A stretch of DNA of 64,000 nucleotides from Flavobacteriaceae bacterium UBA7302. GTDB taxonomy: Bacteria; Bacteroidota; Bacteroidia; Flavobacteriales; Flavobacteriaceae. The notes under the pieces are model-generated. The model was not told the origin of the DNA, did no database searches, and saw nothing but the letters and a program-made list of their open reading frames with translations. Shown here piece after piece: positions 35,014-45,510 of the stretch. Position 1 is the first letter of the stretch. Each line of letters starts with the position of its first letter. The stretch is taken from contig DKQS01000001.1 in NCBI GenBank assembly GCA_002471825.1, forward strand, positions 124,001 through 188,000. The letters are read 5' to 3'. A program made the position numbers and the translations under genes.

Positions 35014-38000
35014 ATGAAAACAATGTTAAAAGGTTTTTTAACGCTATTCTTAGCGTTGTTTGTGCAGATTTCATTTGCGCAAGAAAAAACAGTTTCCGGA
35101 ACAGTTTCCGATGCTTCTGGCCCACTACCAGGAGTTTCTGTTCTGATCAAGGGAACTACAACAGGTACTGACACTGACTTCAATGGGAAGTTTTCCATTA
35201 AAGTAAAGTCAGGAGATGTTTTACGTTTCAGCTACGTTGGTTACAAGCCAGTAGAACGTAAAGTTGGTCTTTCGAATACAATTAACGTAACGTTAGTTGA
35301 AGATGAAAATGTACTAGACGAGATCGTATTAACGGCCTTAGGTACAGAAAAGAAGAAGGATGAAGATTTAAGTTCTACTACTGTTGTAAAAGTGGCTCAA
35401 TTAAAAAAGGCAGGTGAAGCTGGGGTATTACAAGCTTTATCTGGTAAAACTTCAGGGGTGAATATTACCAGAAACTCTGGTGACCCGGGTGCTGGTGCTT
35501 ACATTCAGATTCGTGGTCAAAACACAATCTTAGGTAACAGTAGCCCACTTATCGTAATCGATGGTGCTATTATTTCAAACAGTTCTATTGGTGGTGGAAC
35601 AGCAGGTGTTGTTCAACAGTCTCGTTTGAATGATATCAACCAGGAAGATATTGAGTCTATCTCTATCTTAAAAGGTGCTTCTGCTGCTGCAGTTTGGGGT
35701 ACTGGTGCTGCAAACGGTGTGATTGTAATCAAAACCAAGCGTGGTAGTAAAGGTGGTAAGAAATGGAAGTTTGAGTACAAAGCTGGTATTTATGCCGATG
35801 AAATCAACAGAGAATGGTCCAAGCAAGATGTATTTGGTCAAGGTTGGAGAGGTGTTGCTCACTTAACAGGTAGCGGTCTTTCTAACACTGGTTTCTCTTA
35901 CGGTGATAAAATCTCTTCGAGATCTGGTGGTCCTGATACTATTGATACCACTGGTGCTTACTTCGAAGCAGATAATGGCACAAGATACTATCCAATTACT
36001 CAGAAAAACTCTCAAGATGTATTCAACCAAATCAACAGAGATGCCGTTTTCAAAACTGGTGTTACTGTTGAAAACAACTTTAGCTTAAGCTATAGTGGTG
36101 AGAATAGTAGAACTTTTGCGAGTTTCTCTAACTGGGATCAAGATGGTATTTACCGTGGTGCATCTGATTATAGAAGAACAAGTGTACGTTTGAACAATGA
36201 TACAGACTTTAGCGACAAGCTCACGTTGAAATTATCAACTACTTATGTAAACATTGGTTCTAATCGTGTACAGACTGGTTCGAACTTGAACGGTTTATAC
36301 TTAGGATATTTGAGAACTTCTCCTGATTTTGATATCAGAGACTATAAGGGTACTCATTTTGACGCTAACGGAATTCCAACTCCAAACTCTCATAGAGGTT
36401 ACCGTCAGTTCTTAGGATCTAAAAGAACCTTCAACCCAACATCAGGAACATTTAGTTACAACTCACCAGCCTATAACAACCCGTTATGGACAACTAATGA
36501 GCAAAAGAACATCAACGACGTAAATCGTTTCATCATTGCTCCTGAGTTAAACTATAAGATTAATGACAACTTATTATTAGTTGGTAGATATTCTTATGAC
36601 TACTACCAAGATAACCGATTGAACTACGAGCCTGCAGGTTCTGCTGGTGACGGTACAAACGGTCAGTATCAAGAAGATCGTATTACTGAAAGTAATCAAA
36701 ACATCAACGTTTTCATTACTGGTAACTACGGATTGACAGATGATTTAAAAATGGATTTCAACGCGGGTGTGCAGTTCTTCGAAAATGCATACAGAAGACT
36801 TTCTGCTGAAGAAACAAACTTCACAAATCCAGATGAGCCTTTCTTAAACGTAGGAAACGCTATCTCTGCGAACTCAAATCCATCTGACTACATCGAAAAA
36901 ACTAGAAAATCTGGTGCTTTCGCTGTATTGAACTTTGATTATAAGAACGAGTTCTTAGTAGAATTAACAGCAAGAGGGGAATATGTATCTACTTTACCTG
37001 GTGCTGGTTTAATCTTCTATCCTTCTGCATCTGCAGGTTGGAACTTCACTAAATACTTAGAAGACTCAGCTATCTCTTTTGGTAAGTTAAGAGTTTCTTA
37101 TGGTGAGGTAGGTATTGAAGCTGATGCTTATAGAACCGCTACAGTAATCTCAACTGGAGGTATTGGATCTGGATGGGGTGATGGATATAACGGCGCTTTA
37201 TATGGTAACCCACTTACTTTATCAGCTACTAGAGGTAATCCTGATCTTAAAGAAGAGCGTGTAAAAGAATTTGAAATTGGATTCGATACGCGTTTCTTAG
37301 ATGACAAGTTAAGTTTATCTGCAACTTACTATAGCAGAAAAACTGAAGATGGTTTATTACAATTACCATTACCTTCTTCAACTGGTTTTGCTCAGTCATT
37401 GGTTAACGCTGCAACAATTACCAACAAGGGTATTGAAGCGGACCTTTCTGCAAGAATCATTAACAAAGAAGACTTACAATGGTCTATGAACTTGAACGTA
37501 ACTAGCAACCGTCCATTAGTAACAGATATGGCTGGTAGTGCTTACTTCGGATTGAATGGATTTACTTCAAACTCTTCAGGTGTTGCTGAAGGACAGCCAT
37601 TCGCAGTATTAAGAGGTACAGCTTATGCTAGAGATAACAACGGTGATTATGTACTTAACGCTAACGGATTCCCAACAGCTGCTCCAACTGAGAGTTTCTT
37701 AGGAAATCCAAATCCAGATTGGAGAGGTGGTTTAGGTACTTCTTTATCTTACAAGAACTTTACGTTATCTGCATTACTTGAAACTTCTCAAGGAAATGAT
37801 GTATGGAATGGAACAAGAGGGGTATTATATTTCTTCGGTATTCACCCAGACACAGCAGTTGAAACTGTTGCTTCACAAGATTTAAGAACTGCAGGAGGAA
37901 GCATCATTCCACAAGGGACAACCTTTAGAGGAATTGAGCGTGACTTCGGTGGTGGACCAGTTGCAGTAAACCAAGATTGGTGGACTGGAAACGGTGGTGG

Positions 38001-38277
38001 ATTTGGTGACGTAGGTGAGCCATTCTATGAAGATGCTTCATGGACACGTTTACGTGAGGTTTCATTGAGCTACTCTTTCCCATCGGAAATTACTCAGAAG
38101 TTAAAAGTTAGCAATATTGACTTAACTTTAACAGGTCGTAACTTATTCTTATGGACTAAGATTGATGGTTTTGATCCTGACAACAACTTAACGGGTGCTT
38201 CTAAAGGTAGAGGACTTGAGTATTTCAGTAACCCAGGTACAAGAACTTATTTAGCAACTTTACGAGTAGCGTTTTAA
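35014..38277 (+). CDS. SusC/RagA-family TonB-dependent transporter (pair 1)
   Basis: 1087 residues. Outer-membrane channel that takes up nutrients captured by its SusD partner, powered by TonB. Signal peptide (about 1-22, ISFAQ), carboxypeptidase-like regulatory domain (about 25-100, DASGPLPGVSVLIKGTTTGT), plug (about 130-235, SPLIVIDGAIISNSSIGGGT), then a 22-strand barrel ending TRTYLATLRVAF. The usual DEIVVVGYGT motif is replaced by DEIVLTALGTEKKK. The SusD partner follows after 16 nt. The substrate cannot be inferred: no enzyme is linked. Confidence 0.93.
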   Translation: MKTMLKGFLTLFLALFVQISFAQEKTVSGTVSDASGPLPGVSVLIKGTTTGTDTDFNGKFSIKVKSGDVLRFSYVGYKPVERKVGLSNTINVTLVEDENVLDEIVLTALGTEKKKDEDLSSTTVVKVAQLKKAGEAGVLQALSGKTSGVNITRNSGDPGAGAYIQIRGQNTILGNSSPLIVIDGAIISNSSIGGGTAGVVQQSRLNDINQEDIESISILKGASAAAVWGTGAANGVIVIKTKRGSKGGKKWKFEYKAGIYADEINREWSKQDVFGQGWRGVAHLTGSGLSNTGFSYGDKISSRSGGPDTIDTTGAYFEADNGTRYYPITQKNSQDVFNQINRDAVFKTGVTVENNFSLSYSGENSRTFASFSNWDQDGIYRGASDYRRTSVRLNNDTDFSDKLTLKLSTTYVNIGSNRVQTGSNLNGLYLGYLRTSPDFDIRDYKGTHFDANGIPTPNSHRGYRQFLGSKRTFNPTSGTFSYNSPAYNNPLWTTNEQKNINDVNRFIIAPELNYKINDNLLLVGRYSYDYYQDNRLNYEPAGSAGDGTNGQYQEDRITESNQNINVFITGNYGLTDDLKMDFNAGVQFFENAYRRLSAEETNFTNPDEPFLNVGNAISANSNPSDYIEKTRKSGAFAVLNFDYKNEFLVELTARGEYVSTLPGAGLIFYPSASAGWNFTKYLEDSAISFGKLRVSYGEVGIEADAYRTATVISTGGIGSGWGDGYNGALYGNPLTLSATRGNPDLKEERVKEFEIGFDTRFLDDKLSLSATYYSRKTEDGLLQLPLPSSTGFAQSLVNAATITNKGIEADLSARIINKEDLQWSMNLNVTSNRPLVTDMAGSAYFGLNGFTSNSSGVAEGQPFAVLRGTAYARDNNGDYVLNANGFPTAAPTESFLGNPNPDWRGGLGTSLSYKNFTLSALLETSQGNDVWNGTRGVLYFFGIHPDTAVETVASQDLRTAGGSIIPQGTTFRGIERDFGGGPVAVNQDWWTGNGGGFGDVGEPFYEDASWTRLREVSLSYSFPSEITQKLKVSNIDLTLTGRNLFLWTKIDGFDPDNNLTGASKGRGLEYFSNPGTRTYLATLRVAF

Positions 38278-38293
38278 TTAAAACACAGAAAAA

Positions 38294-39610
38294 ATGAAAA
38301 AAATAGTAATTATATTTCTACTTTCTTTTAGCCTTATCAACGTTTCATGTGAAGGTTATACGGAAGGTTTAAATCAAGATCCTAACAACTTTAACAGTGC
38401 ACCGGCCGAATTAATTATTGGTCAGGCTCAGTTAGGATGGATGCAATTAGCTACCAGTAACAGTGCTCGATACGCAGGTATTTTTATGAACCACTTTACT
38501 GGAGAAGATAGACAGTACGTAACTGTGAATGGTTATTCAACCACTGCAGCAGATTACGATGACTCTTGGGAAGATGCTTACGTAAGAGGTATTGCCCAAG
38601 CAAAGTATACACAAGAATTAGCAGCAGCTTCTGGAAACACCATTCTTGAAGCAATCGCTAAAATTTCTGAAGCAGCAACTTTTGGAGAGATGGCAGCTTT
38701 ATTTGGTGACATTCCATTTACGGAAGCAGCAGATCCAAATAACTTCCCAACTCCAGCTTATGACGGACAAGCAGCAGTATTAGCTGGTGTTCAAACATTA
38801 TTAGATCAAGCCATTGCCGCTTTAGGTAGTGAACCAGCATCTTTATATGCTGGTAACCGTATGGCAAGTTCTGCAACTTGGGTTGAAATTGCTCATTCTT
38901 TAAAGGCACGTTACTACTTGATTGCTAAAGACTATGCAAATGCATTAGTTCATGCAAGACAAGGTATTGACACACCTGCTAAAAGTTTGGTGACACTTCA
39001 CACAAGATCTACTGATACAGAAAACTTGTATTTCCAATTTACCGTTGATGAAAGAGATGGTTATTTAGGAGCAACTGGATCTCATCTAGTAAATCTCTTA
39101 ACAGGTGTAACTCCAAGATTAATCAATACGCCTGGTGATGCTAACAGATACGCTTCGTATTTTGCAGATAACGGAGGCAATGTTATTTTAAACGTTGCTG
39201 ACTCTGGATACTTCGGAGAGATCAAGTCAATGAACTTAATTTCTTATGAAGAAGTTAAATTAATTGAAGCGGAAGCAGCGAACAGAACAGGAGATGCAGG
39301 TGACGTAGCAGCCTTCAACGAGGTACGTGCTCACTTGGCTACAACTTATGGTGGTAGCTTCCCTCCTACAGCAGCAGCTTCAGGAAGCAACACTTTATTA
39401 TTGGAAATATTAGAAGAAAAGTATATGACGTTGGTTGGTGAATTACAACCATTCCACGACGTAAGAAGAACTGGAAACGTTTTAAATATTCCTCCTAAGA
39501 CTGGAAGTACAATTCCACAGAGGTTTATTTATCCACAGGTAGAGATTGATACAAATCCGAATGTACCTTCTCCTCTACCAACTTTGTTTGACAAGACGCC
39601 AATTAATTAA
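38294..39610 (+). CDS. SusD-like surface lipoprotein (pair 1)
   Basis: 438 residues of the SusD-like_2 type. Caps the SusC barrel and binds the incoming ligand. Lipoprotein signal with cysteine in LINVSC, then helical TPR-type repeats such as TILEAIAKISEAATFGEMAALFGDIPFTEA and the C-terminal segment EEKYMTLVGELQPFHDVRRT. A strong terminator follows 32 nt later, ending this operon. Confidence 0.92.
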   Translation: MKKIVIIFLLSFSLINVSCEGYTEGLNQDPNNFNSAPAELIIGQAQLGWMQLATSNSARYAGIFMNHFTGEDRQYVTVNGYSTTAADYDDSWEDAYVRGIAQAKYTQELAAASGNTILEAIAKISEAATFGEMAALFGDIPFTEAADPNNFPTPAYDGQAAVLAGVQTLLDQAIAALGSEPASLYAGNRMASSATWVEIAHSLKARYYLIAKDYANALVHARQGIDTPAKSLVTLHTRSTDTENLYFQFTVDERDGYLGATGSHLVNLLTGVTPRLINTPGDANRYASYFADNGGNVILNVADSGYFGEIKSMNLISYEEVKLIEAEAANRTGDAGDVAAFNEVRAHLATTYGGSFPPTAAASGSNTLLLEILEEKYMTLVGELQPFHDVRRTGNVLNIPPKTGSTIPQRFIYPQVEIDTNPNVPSPLPTLFDKTPIN

Positions 39611-39642
39611 AATATTGGTTTAATTGTTTGTTTAGAATTCCG

Positions 39643-39680
39643 AATAAGGCTTCTCATCGCGAGAAGCCTTATTTTTTTTT
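39643..39680 (+). terminator. Intrinsic terminator of SusCD operon 1
   Basis: 13-bp perfect hairpin AATAAGGCTTCTC/GAGAAGCCTTATT (39643-39655 and 39661-39673, 5-nt loop) followed by nine T. Confidence 0.95.
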
Positions 39681-39712
39681 CTTCAAACATCTCTGGTTTT
39701 TTTTGTTAAAAC

Positions 39713-39744
39713 TTTGGTTTTTTAAGTTTTATTTAGGATTTTTG
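39713..39744 (+). promoter_or_regulatory. Promoter of SusCD operon 2
   Basis: TTTG (39713-39716), 20-nt spacer, GATTTTTG (39737-39744), one mismatch from TAnnTTTG. The susC ATG is 27 nt downstream. Confidence 0.55.
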
Positions 39745-39771
39745 ACACAATTTAATTCAAATAATTATACA

Positions 39772-42700
39772 ATGAAGACAAAGTTTTATGGAATTTTAAC
39801 GCTTTTATTAGCGTTTGTTGTGCAATTTTCTTTTGCACAAAAGACTATAACTGGTACTGTCTCTGATGCTTCAGGAACCTTGCCAGGGGTTAGTGTTTTG
39901 ATTAAAGGTACAACAACAGGAACTGAGACTGACTTTGACGGTAAGTATTCTATTAAAGCTGATGCAGGTGCTGTATTAGTGTTTAGTTACTTAGGTTATA
40001 AGCAAGTTGAAAAGACTGTTGGAAGTGCTAGTGTTATTAATGTAACCTTAGAGGAGGACAACAATGTATTAGATGAGATTGTTGTTGTTGGTTATGGTAC
40101 AACAACAAGAAAGGCTTATGCAGGTACGGCTAAGACAGTTTCCGCTGAAAATATTCAAGCGAAAAACTTCTCAAACGTATCACAAGCATTAGCAGGTGAG
40201 GTTGCTGGTGTAACAGTAATCAACTCTTCTGGACAGCCAGGTTCAATTGGTACTATCCGTATTAGAGGTTATGGTTCTCCAAATGGTAACCGTGCTCCGT
40301 TATACGTAATTGATGGTATTCCATGGGCAGGTACATTTGACTTAAATTCGATTAACCCTAATGATATCAAGTCTACAACTGTATTGAAGGATGCAACTGC
40401 AACTGCAATCTATGGTTCTAGAGGTGCGAATGGTGTAATCGTTATTACTACAAAAAGCGGTTCTTCTTCAGGGAAGTCTTCTATTGAAGTTGACGTGAAA
40501 ACTGGTGTGAACTCACAGTTAATTCCTCGTTATGATGTAATCTCTAATCCAGAGCAGTACATTGGTTTAGTATGGGAGGGATTATACAATAGAGGTCAGT
40601 TTAGCCCTTCAAGTATTCCAGGAAGTTTAAATGGTGACCCAGTAGCTTTCGCTAACTTAGCATTATTCGGTGGATCAACAGGTGTACCTGGTGAATCATT
40701 ACCTGTAGGTGCTGGTAGAGGTTATAACATGTGGAATGCAACTGGAGGAAACTTAATTGATCCAGCTACAAGAATGGTTAGACAAGGTGTACAACGTTTA
40801 TTTACTCCAGAAAGATACGCTGACGAGGCTTTCGGAACTCCAGGTTCTAGAACTGAAGCTAACGTTCGTTTCCAAGGAGGTAACGGTACTTCTAACTACT
40901 TTGTATCTGTTGGTTATTTAGACGATGTAGGATATACAATTAACTCTGACTTTAGAAGATATACAACAAGAATTAACGTAAACTCTCAAGTAAGAGATTG
41001 GTTAAAGGTAGGAATCAACTTAGGTTATTCTTACTCTGAAAGTACAAACAACGGTCAGACCAATGGTTCGGAGAACGTGTTTGAATTTGCTGATAAAATG
41101 GCACCAATCTATCCAGTATTTGCAAGATATCCAAGTGACTATGCGGTAGCATCTTTACAAGGACAGTTAATTCCTGATCCAGTATTTGGTGGTAGCCAAT
41201 ACGACTTCGGTGCTCCAACTGGTGGAACTGTACCAGGTGGTAACCCAGCGTTTACTAGAGATAGACCAAATGCTAACTTATTAAACCCGATTGCAACTGC
41301 GATCTTAGACTTTAACGGAAGTGAAATTCACTCTTTGAATGGTAACTTTACTGCGAAGTTTGACATTATGGAAGGTTTAACTTATGAAACTCGTTTTGGA
41401 GGTCAGTACTCTATGCAGAAATTCATAAGCTCTAACAACCACGTATACGGTACTTCTGCAGGTTCTAACGGTAACTTAAGTATCACTGATACTGAAAGAT
41501 GGTCTATGAACACGCAGCAATTATTACGTTACAACAAATCTTTCGGTGATCACAGCTTAGATGTATTAGCTGCATACGAAACAAACGAAAGAAGTTTTGC
41601 TTCTGAAAACGTTTATAAAGAAAACGTAATCCAACCAGGTGTTTTCTTCTTGAATAACTATAAAGTATTTCCATCAGAGCCAAGTGGTTCTATGAACAGA
41701 TCGGGTATTGAGTCTGTTTTCGGACAAGTGAACTACAACTACAAAGGAAAATACTTCTTCTCAGGATCTTTAAGAACGGATGGTTCATCTCGTTTTGTTA
41801 ACGATAAGTGGGGTACTTTCGGTTCCGTTGGTGCTTCTTGGGTAATGAGTGAAGAAGATTTCATGGCAGATACTCCATTTGACTACTTGAAGTTAAAAGC
41901 TTCTTGGGGTGTAACTGGTGACCAGGATGGTGTTTCTACAGCTTCTGGTTTCACAACCTTCAACAGATTATTCGTAGGTGGTGCATTATCATTACCAGAA
42001 TCTAACGTAGGTAACCCTGACTTAACTTGGGAAACTTCAAGAATGTGGCAGGTTGGTGCTGAAATGTCAGTTGGAAAATATCTTGACGCAAACTTTGACT
42101 ACTACTATAAAACAACTGATAACTTATTCTTCCCAGCAAGAAGAGGACCTTCTGTAGGTTTTGCTTCGATCTTAGTGAATGATGGTGAAGTATTAAACTC
42201 AGGTTTCGAATTTGATTTAACTGGTCACTTAATTGACACAGAAGACTTCAAATTAGACTTAAACATCAATGGTGAAATCTTAAACAACGAAATGTTGGTA
42301 ATGCCAATTGATGCGAGTAGTGGAACTAACAAGGTAATTGACATCCAAGGAACTCGTGGATGGGCAGTTGGAAGATCAATCTTCGACTTCTTCATGAGAG
42401 AATGGGCTGGTGTTGACCCAACTAATGGTGCTCCATTATGGTTCCAATACTGGGATGACCAAAATAACAACGGTATGTTGGATGCTGGTGAGCCGACTTC
42501 TGCAGCTTCAGGAGCTCAGTGGTTCGTTCCAGACCCAAATAATGCCGCTAACACAAATGGATTGAATACTACTGGTACTTTATTCGAATATCGACAATTA
42601 GTACCTGGAGCAAACATCCAAAGAATGACTACCTCTACGTATGGTAGTGCAACAGAAGTATACTTAGACAAATCTTTAATTCCAGATCTAAGGGGTGCGT

Positions 42701-43173
42701 TTAGATTATCTGGACAAGTTGGAAACTTTGATTTCTCTACTCAGTTCTTATATAGCCTAGGTGGTTGGGCTTACGACGGACAATACGGTGAATTAATGAA
42801 CGACCGTTTTGGTGCCGCTGGTAACAACTTCCACTCTGACATTTTGAACAGATGGCAACAGCCAGGAGATATCACTAACATTCCAAGATTAGGAGATGGT
42901 ATCGATCAGTTAGCTGGTTCAACTTCTTCAAGATTCGTTGTAAGTACTGACTATTTAGCGTTAAACAACGCAAGAGTTGGCTATACAGTTCCAAAATCTT
43001 TCTTAGGTGAGTCTGGAATTGATGCATTAAATTTATGGGTATCAGGTGATAACTTGTTCATTGAAAGTGCTAGAAATGGTTTCTTCCCGAACATCACTGA
43101 ATCTGGTAACTCTGGTAGAAGACAATACGCACCTCCAACAACTATAACATTAGGTGTAAGAGTTAAGTTTTAA
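39772..43173 (+). CDS. SusC/RagA-family TonB-dependent transporter (pair 2)
   Basis: 1133 residues from the ATG at 39772. The open frame extends upstream to a TTG at 39628, but that part spans the previous terminator and the promoter. Signal peptide (about 1-22, VQFSFAQ), carboxypeptidase-like domain (LPGVSVLIKGTTTGTETDFD), the classical DEIVVVGYGTTTRK motif, plug with APLYVIDGIPW and ATAIYGSRGANGVIVITTK, barrel ending TITLGVRVKF. Its first 90 residues resemble pair 1 closely while the barrels differ. SusD partner follows after 19 nt. Confidence 0.94.
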   Translation: MKTKFYGILTLLLAFVVQFSFAQKTITGTVSDASGTLPGVSVLIKGTTTGTETDFDGKYSIKADAGAVLVFSYLGYKQVEKTVGSASVINVTLEEDNNVLDEIVVVGYGTTTRKAYAGTAKTVSAENIQAKNFSNVSQALAGEVAGVTVINSSGQPGSIGTIRIRGYGSPNGNRAPLYVIDGIPWAGTFDLNSINPNDIKSTTVLKDATATAIYGSRGANGVIVITTKSGSSSGKSSIEVDVKTGVNSQLIPRYDVISNPEQYIGLVWEGLYNRGQFSPSSIPGSLNGDPVAFANLALFGGSTGVPGESLPVGAGRGYNMWNATGGNLIDPATRMVRQGVQRLFTPERYADEAFGTPGSRTEANVRFQGGNGTSNYFVSVGYLDDVGYTINSDFRRYTTRINVNSQVRDWLKVGINLGYSYSESTNNGQTNGSENVFEFADKMAPIYPVFARYPSDYAVASLQGQLIPDPVFGGSQYDFGAPTGGTVPGGNPAFTRDRPNANLLNPIATAILDFNGSEIHSLNGNFTAKFDIMEGLTYETRFGGQYSMQKFISSNNHVYGTSAGSNGNLSITDTERWSMNTQQLLRYNKSFGDHSLDVLAAYETNERSFASENVYKENVIQPGVFFLNNYKVFPSEPSGSMNRSGIESVFGQVNYNYKGKYFFSGSLRTDGSSRFVNDKWGTFGSVGASWVMSEEDFMADTPFDYLKLKASWGVTGDQDGVSTASGFTTFNRLFVGGALSLPESNVGNPDLTWETSRMWQVGAEMSVGKYLDANFDYYYKTTDNLFFPARRGPSVGFASILVNDGEVLNSGFEFDLTGHLIDTEDFKLDLNINGEILNNEMLVMPIDASSGTNKVIDIQGTRGWAVGRSIFDFFMREWAGVDPTNGAPLWFQYWDDQNNNGMLDAGEPTSAASGAQWFVPDPNNAANTNGLNTTGTLFEYRQLVPGANIQRMTTSTYGSATEVYLDKSLIPDLRGAFRLSGQVGNFDFSTQFLYSLGGWAYDGQYGELMNDRFGAAGNNFHSDILNRWQQPGDITNIPRLGDGIDQLAGSTSSRFVVSTDYLALNNARVGYTVPKSFLGESGIDALNLWVSGDNLFIESARNGFFPNITESGNSGRRQYAPPTTITLGVRVKF

Positions 43174-43192
43174 ATTAATTATTAATTAGATT

Positions 43193-44722
43193 ATGAAGAA
43201 AATTTTTAGATTAAGCGCAGTACTAACACTTCTTGTTTTAGTATCTGCATGTGAGGGAGACATTTTAAACAACAGTGGTGTTGCCGGTGTAAGCCAGCCT
43301 ACTACATCTCTTACGTCTGCTCAAACTGAGGCAGCTTCCCTTACCAATCCAGGAATACCTGCGGCTTTCGTAAACGGTATTTATGGACAGATGATTCAAA
43401 CTGGTACTGGTGGTACTGGTGGTCACGATGACTTTGGACACAAGTCTTATCACGTATTTAGTGATATGATGTGTGGTGATATGGCTTTAAGTGTTAGTAC
43501 ATACGGATGGTACCGTGTATCTATCGCTGAATTAGGAGCTATGCAAGACTTTACATTTGGTGATAACCGTCAGGTGTGGAGATATTACTACAGAATTATT
43601 CGTTCTGCGAACAACGTAATTCAGAGTTTAGGTGGTAACGATTTTGAGCCTGCTTTAAGTGATAACAAAGCGTCTATGGCGCAAGCATTAACTTTAAGAG
43701 CTCATGCGTATTTCTACTTAACTCAGTTCTATCAAAGAAAGTATGTAGCTAACGAAGCTATTCTACCTTTATATACTGAGCCAATTGGTCAGAACTTACC
43801 TAAGTCTACTGCTCAAGAGGTTTATGATAGAATGATTGCAGATTTACGTTTGGCAATTAAATTATTCGGTGATGCAGCTGGATGGACAAGATCTGCTCCA
43901 AACCAAGTAAATACTTACATTAGCCACCAAATCTTAGCAATGGTATTAGGAGCTCAGGATAGAGTTGGAAATGCTACTGAGATTGCTAGCTTAACACAAG
44001 CTGTAATCAACGGGCCTTTCAGCATCTTACCAATGACCGAGTTATACAACGGATTTAACGACATCAACAGAACTGCAAATGCAAATAGCTGGATGTGGGG
44101 TATCGACATTACTGAAAACAACAACTTAGGTTTAGTTTCTTGGTGGGGTCAAGTAGACATGTTCTCTTATAGCTACGCTTGGGCTGGAGATTATAAAGCA
44201 ATCGATGAGACTTTATATAACTCAATGGATGCTACTGACGCAAGAAGAGGTCAGTTCAGAAACAACCCTGCAAGTGGTAGACACTTACAGCCAGAGTTCA
44301 AGTTCTGGGCATCTAACGTAATTGGTGGTACTTCATTTACCGTTACTGCTGACTATGTTTACATGAGAGTTGAAGAAGCTTATTTATTAAATGCTGAGGC
44401 TAACGCTACTGCTGGAAACGATGCAGCAGCTAGAACTAGTTTGAAAGCTTTAGTTTCTCAAAGAGTTGCAAATCCAAACTATATCGACGCATTATCTGGT
44501 CAAGCTTTAATTGATGAGATTTATAAGCAAACTCGTTTAGAGCTTTGGGGTGAAGGAAAGTCTTTCTTTGCTTTAAAGAGATTAGGAAAAACTATGGTTA
44601 GAGGTAACAACCACTTATCTTTAGTTGGAGTTCCAGTTGCTTATGATGATGAAAGATTACAGTTTGAGATTCCACAAGATGAGATCCAAAACAATCCTTT
44701 TGTGAACGATCAAAACCAGTAA
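43193..44722 (+). CDS. SusD/RagB-family surface lipoprotein (pair 2)
   Basis: 509 residues. Ligand-binding lid of the second SusC. Lipoprotein signal with cysteine in LVLVSAC, N-terminal TPR-like helices with SMAQALTLRAHAYFYLTQFY, and the C-terminal RagB-type segment VEEAYLLNAEANATAG followed by IYKQTRLELWGEGKSFFALK. The next gene starts 28 nt later in the same operon. Confidence 0.94.
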   Translation: MKKIFRLSAVLTLLVLVSACEGDILNNSGVAGVSQPTTSLTSAQTEAASLTNPGIPAAFVNGIYGQMIQTGTGGTGGHDDFGHKSYHVFSDMMCGDMALSVSTYGWYRVSIAELGAMQDFTFGDNRQVWRYYYRIIRSANNVIQSLGGNDFEPALSDNKASMAQALTLRAHAYFYLTQFYQRKYVANEAILPLYTEPIGQNLPKSTAQEVYDRMIADLRLAIKLFGDAAGWTRSAPNQVNTYISHQILAMVLGAQDRVGNATEIASLTQAVINGPFSILPMTELYNGFNDINRTANANSWMWGIDITENNNLGLVSWWGQVDMFSYSYAWAGDYKAIDETLYNSMDATDARRGQFRNNPASGRHLQPEFKFWASNVIGGTSFTVTADYVYMRVEEAYLLNAEANATAGNDAAARTSLKALVSQRVANPNYIDALSGQALIDEIYKQTRLELWGEGKSFFALKRLGKTMVRGNNHLSLVGVPVAYDDERLQFEIPQDEIQNNPFVNDQNQ

Positions 44723-44750
44723 TCAATAATCAACTATTAAATTAAAAAGT

Positions 44751-45491
44751 ATGAAATCATTAAATAAAATTCTATCTCTAGTTGTAGTAGCTGCCTTAGC
44801 TTTTACAAGTTGTGCTGGTCCAGAAGCTTCTGACGGAGCTGTTGAAAATGCTGGATTCGCTTACTTATCTTTCGAGGCATCTTCTAAGTCTTACGTAGTA
44901 AACTTAGGATCTACCATAGACCAAGAGATCAAAATTTATGCTGGACAAAATGTTTCTGCAGATACCGAATTACAAGTTTCAGTGAACACAACTGTTGCAA
45001 GCTCAAGCTATTCAATTCCATCTACAGTAACAATGGCAGCTGGTACAAATGAAGCTACGTTAAACCTATCTTTTACAGAAAGCGGTTTCGACCAAGCCAA
45101 CGGAGAAACTTTCGACGTGACCTTTACGGCACCAGATGGTTACTTTACAGGTGACGCAACTGTTTCTATTACTGTAAATGTATTCTGTCCTTCTGCATTA
45201 GAAGGAAGCTATACTGAAACCAACACTGGTGCTCCTGTAGTACTTACAAAAGTTGGTGGTACTGATTCTCAGTATGTAGTAAGTAGAGATAACTATTTCG
45301 GATCTGCTTACCCATTCACGATCAACGATCAGTGTAATACAGTAACTGTAATCCAAAGTACTTTCGTAGACAGCTTCGGTATTCCTTTCTCAGGTTCAGG
45401 AACAACAAATCCTGCTGCTGGTACAATCAGTATGACAATTACCTTGAACGGATACTATAGTAATAGACCATTTGATTTAGTTAAAAACTAA
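44751..45491 (+). CDS. Surface lipoprotein of the SusCD operon
   Basis: 246 residues; no named family recognised. Lipoprotein signal with cysteine in FTSC (residues 18-21), an N-terminal beta-sandwich (about 25-140, Calx-beta-like, with SIPSTVTMAAGTNEATLNLS), and a second beta-rich part with one conserved-looking cysteine pair (VFCPSALEG and NDQCNTV). Its position after susD is that of surface ligand-binding proteins such as SusE/SGBP. A terminator follows. Confidence 0.75.
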   Translation: MKSLNKILSLVVVAALAFTSCAGPEASDGAVENAGFAYLSFEASSKSYVVNLGSTIDQEIKIYAGQNVSADTELQVSVNTTVASSSYSIPSTVTMAAGTNEATLNLSFTESGFDQANGETFDVTFTAPDGYFTGDATVSITVNVFCPSALEGSYTETNTGAPVVLTKVGGTDSQYVVSRDNYFGSAYPFTINDQCNTVTVIQSTFVDSFGIPFSGSGTTNPAAGTISMTITLNGYYSNRPFDLVKN

Positions 45492-45510
45492 GCCAATTTT
45501 ATAAATTTTA

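Noticed and set aside
39628..39771. N-terminal extension of the second SusC
   Set aside because: It begins at TTG, runs through the terminator hairpin and the promoter of the operon, and precedes a normal signal peptide at ATG 39772.
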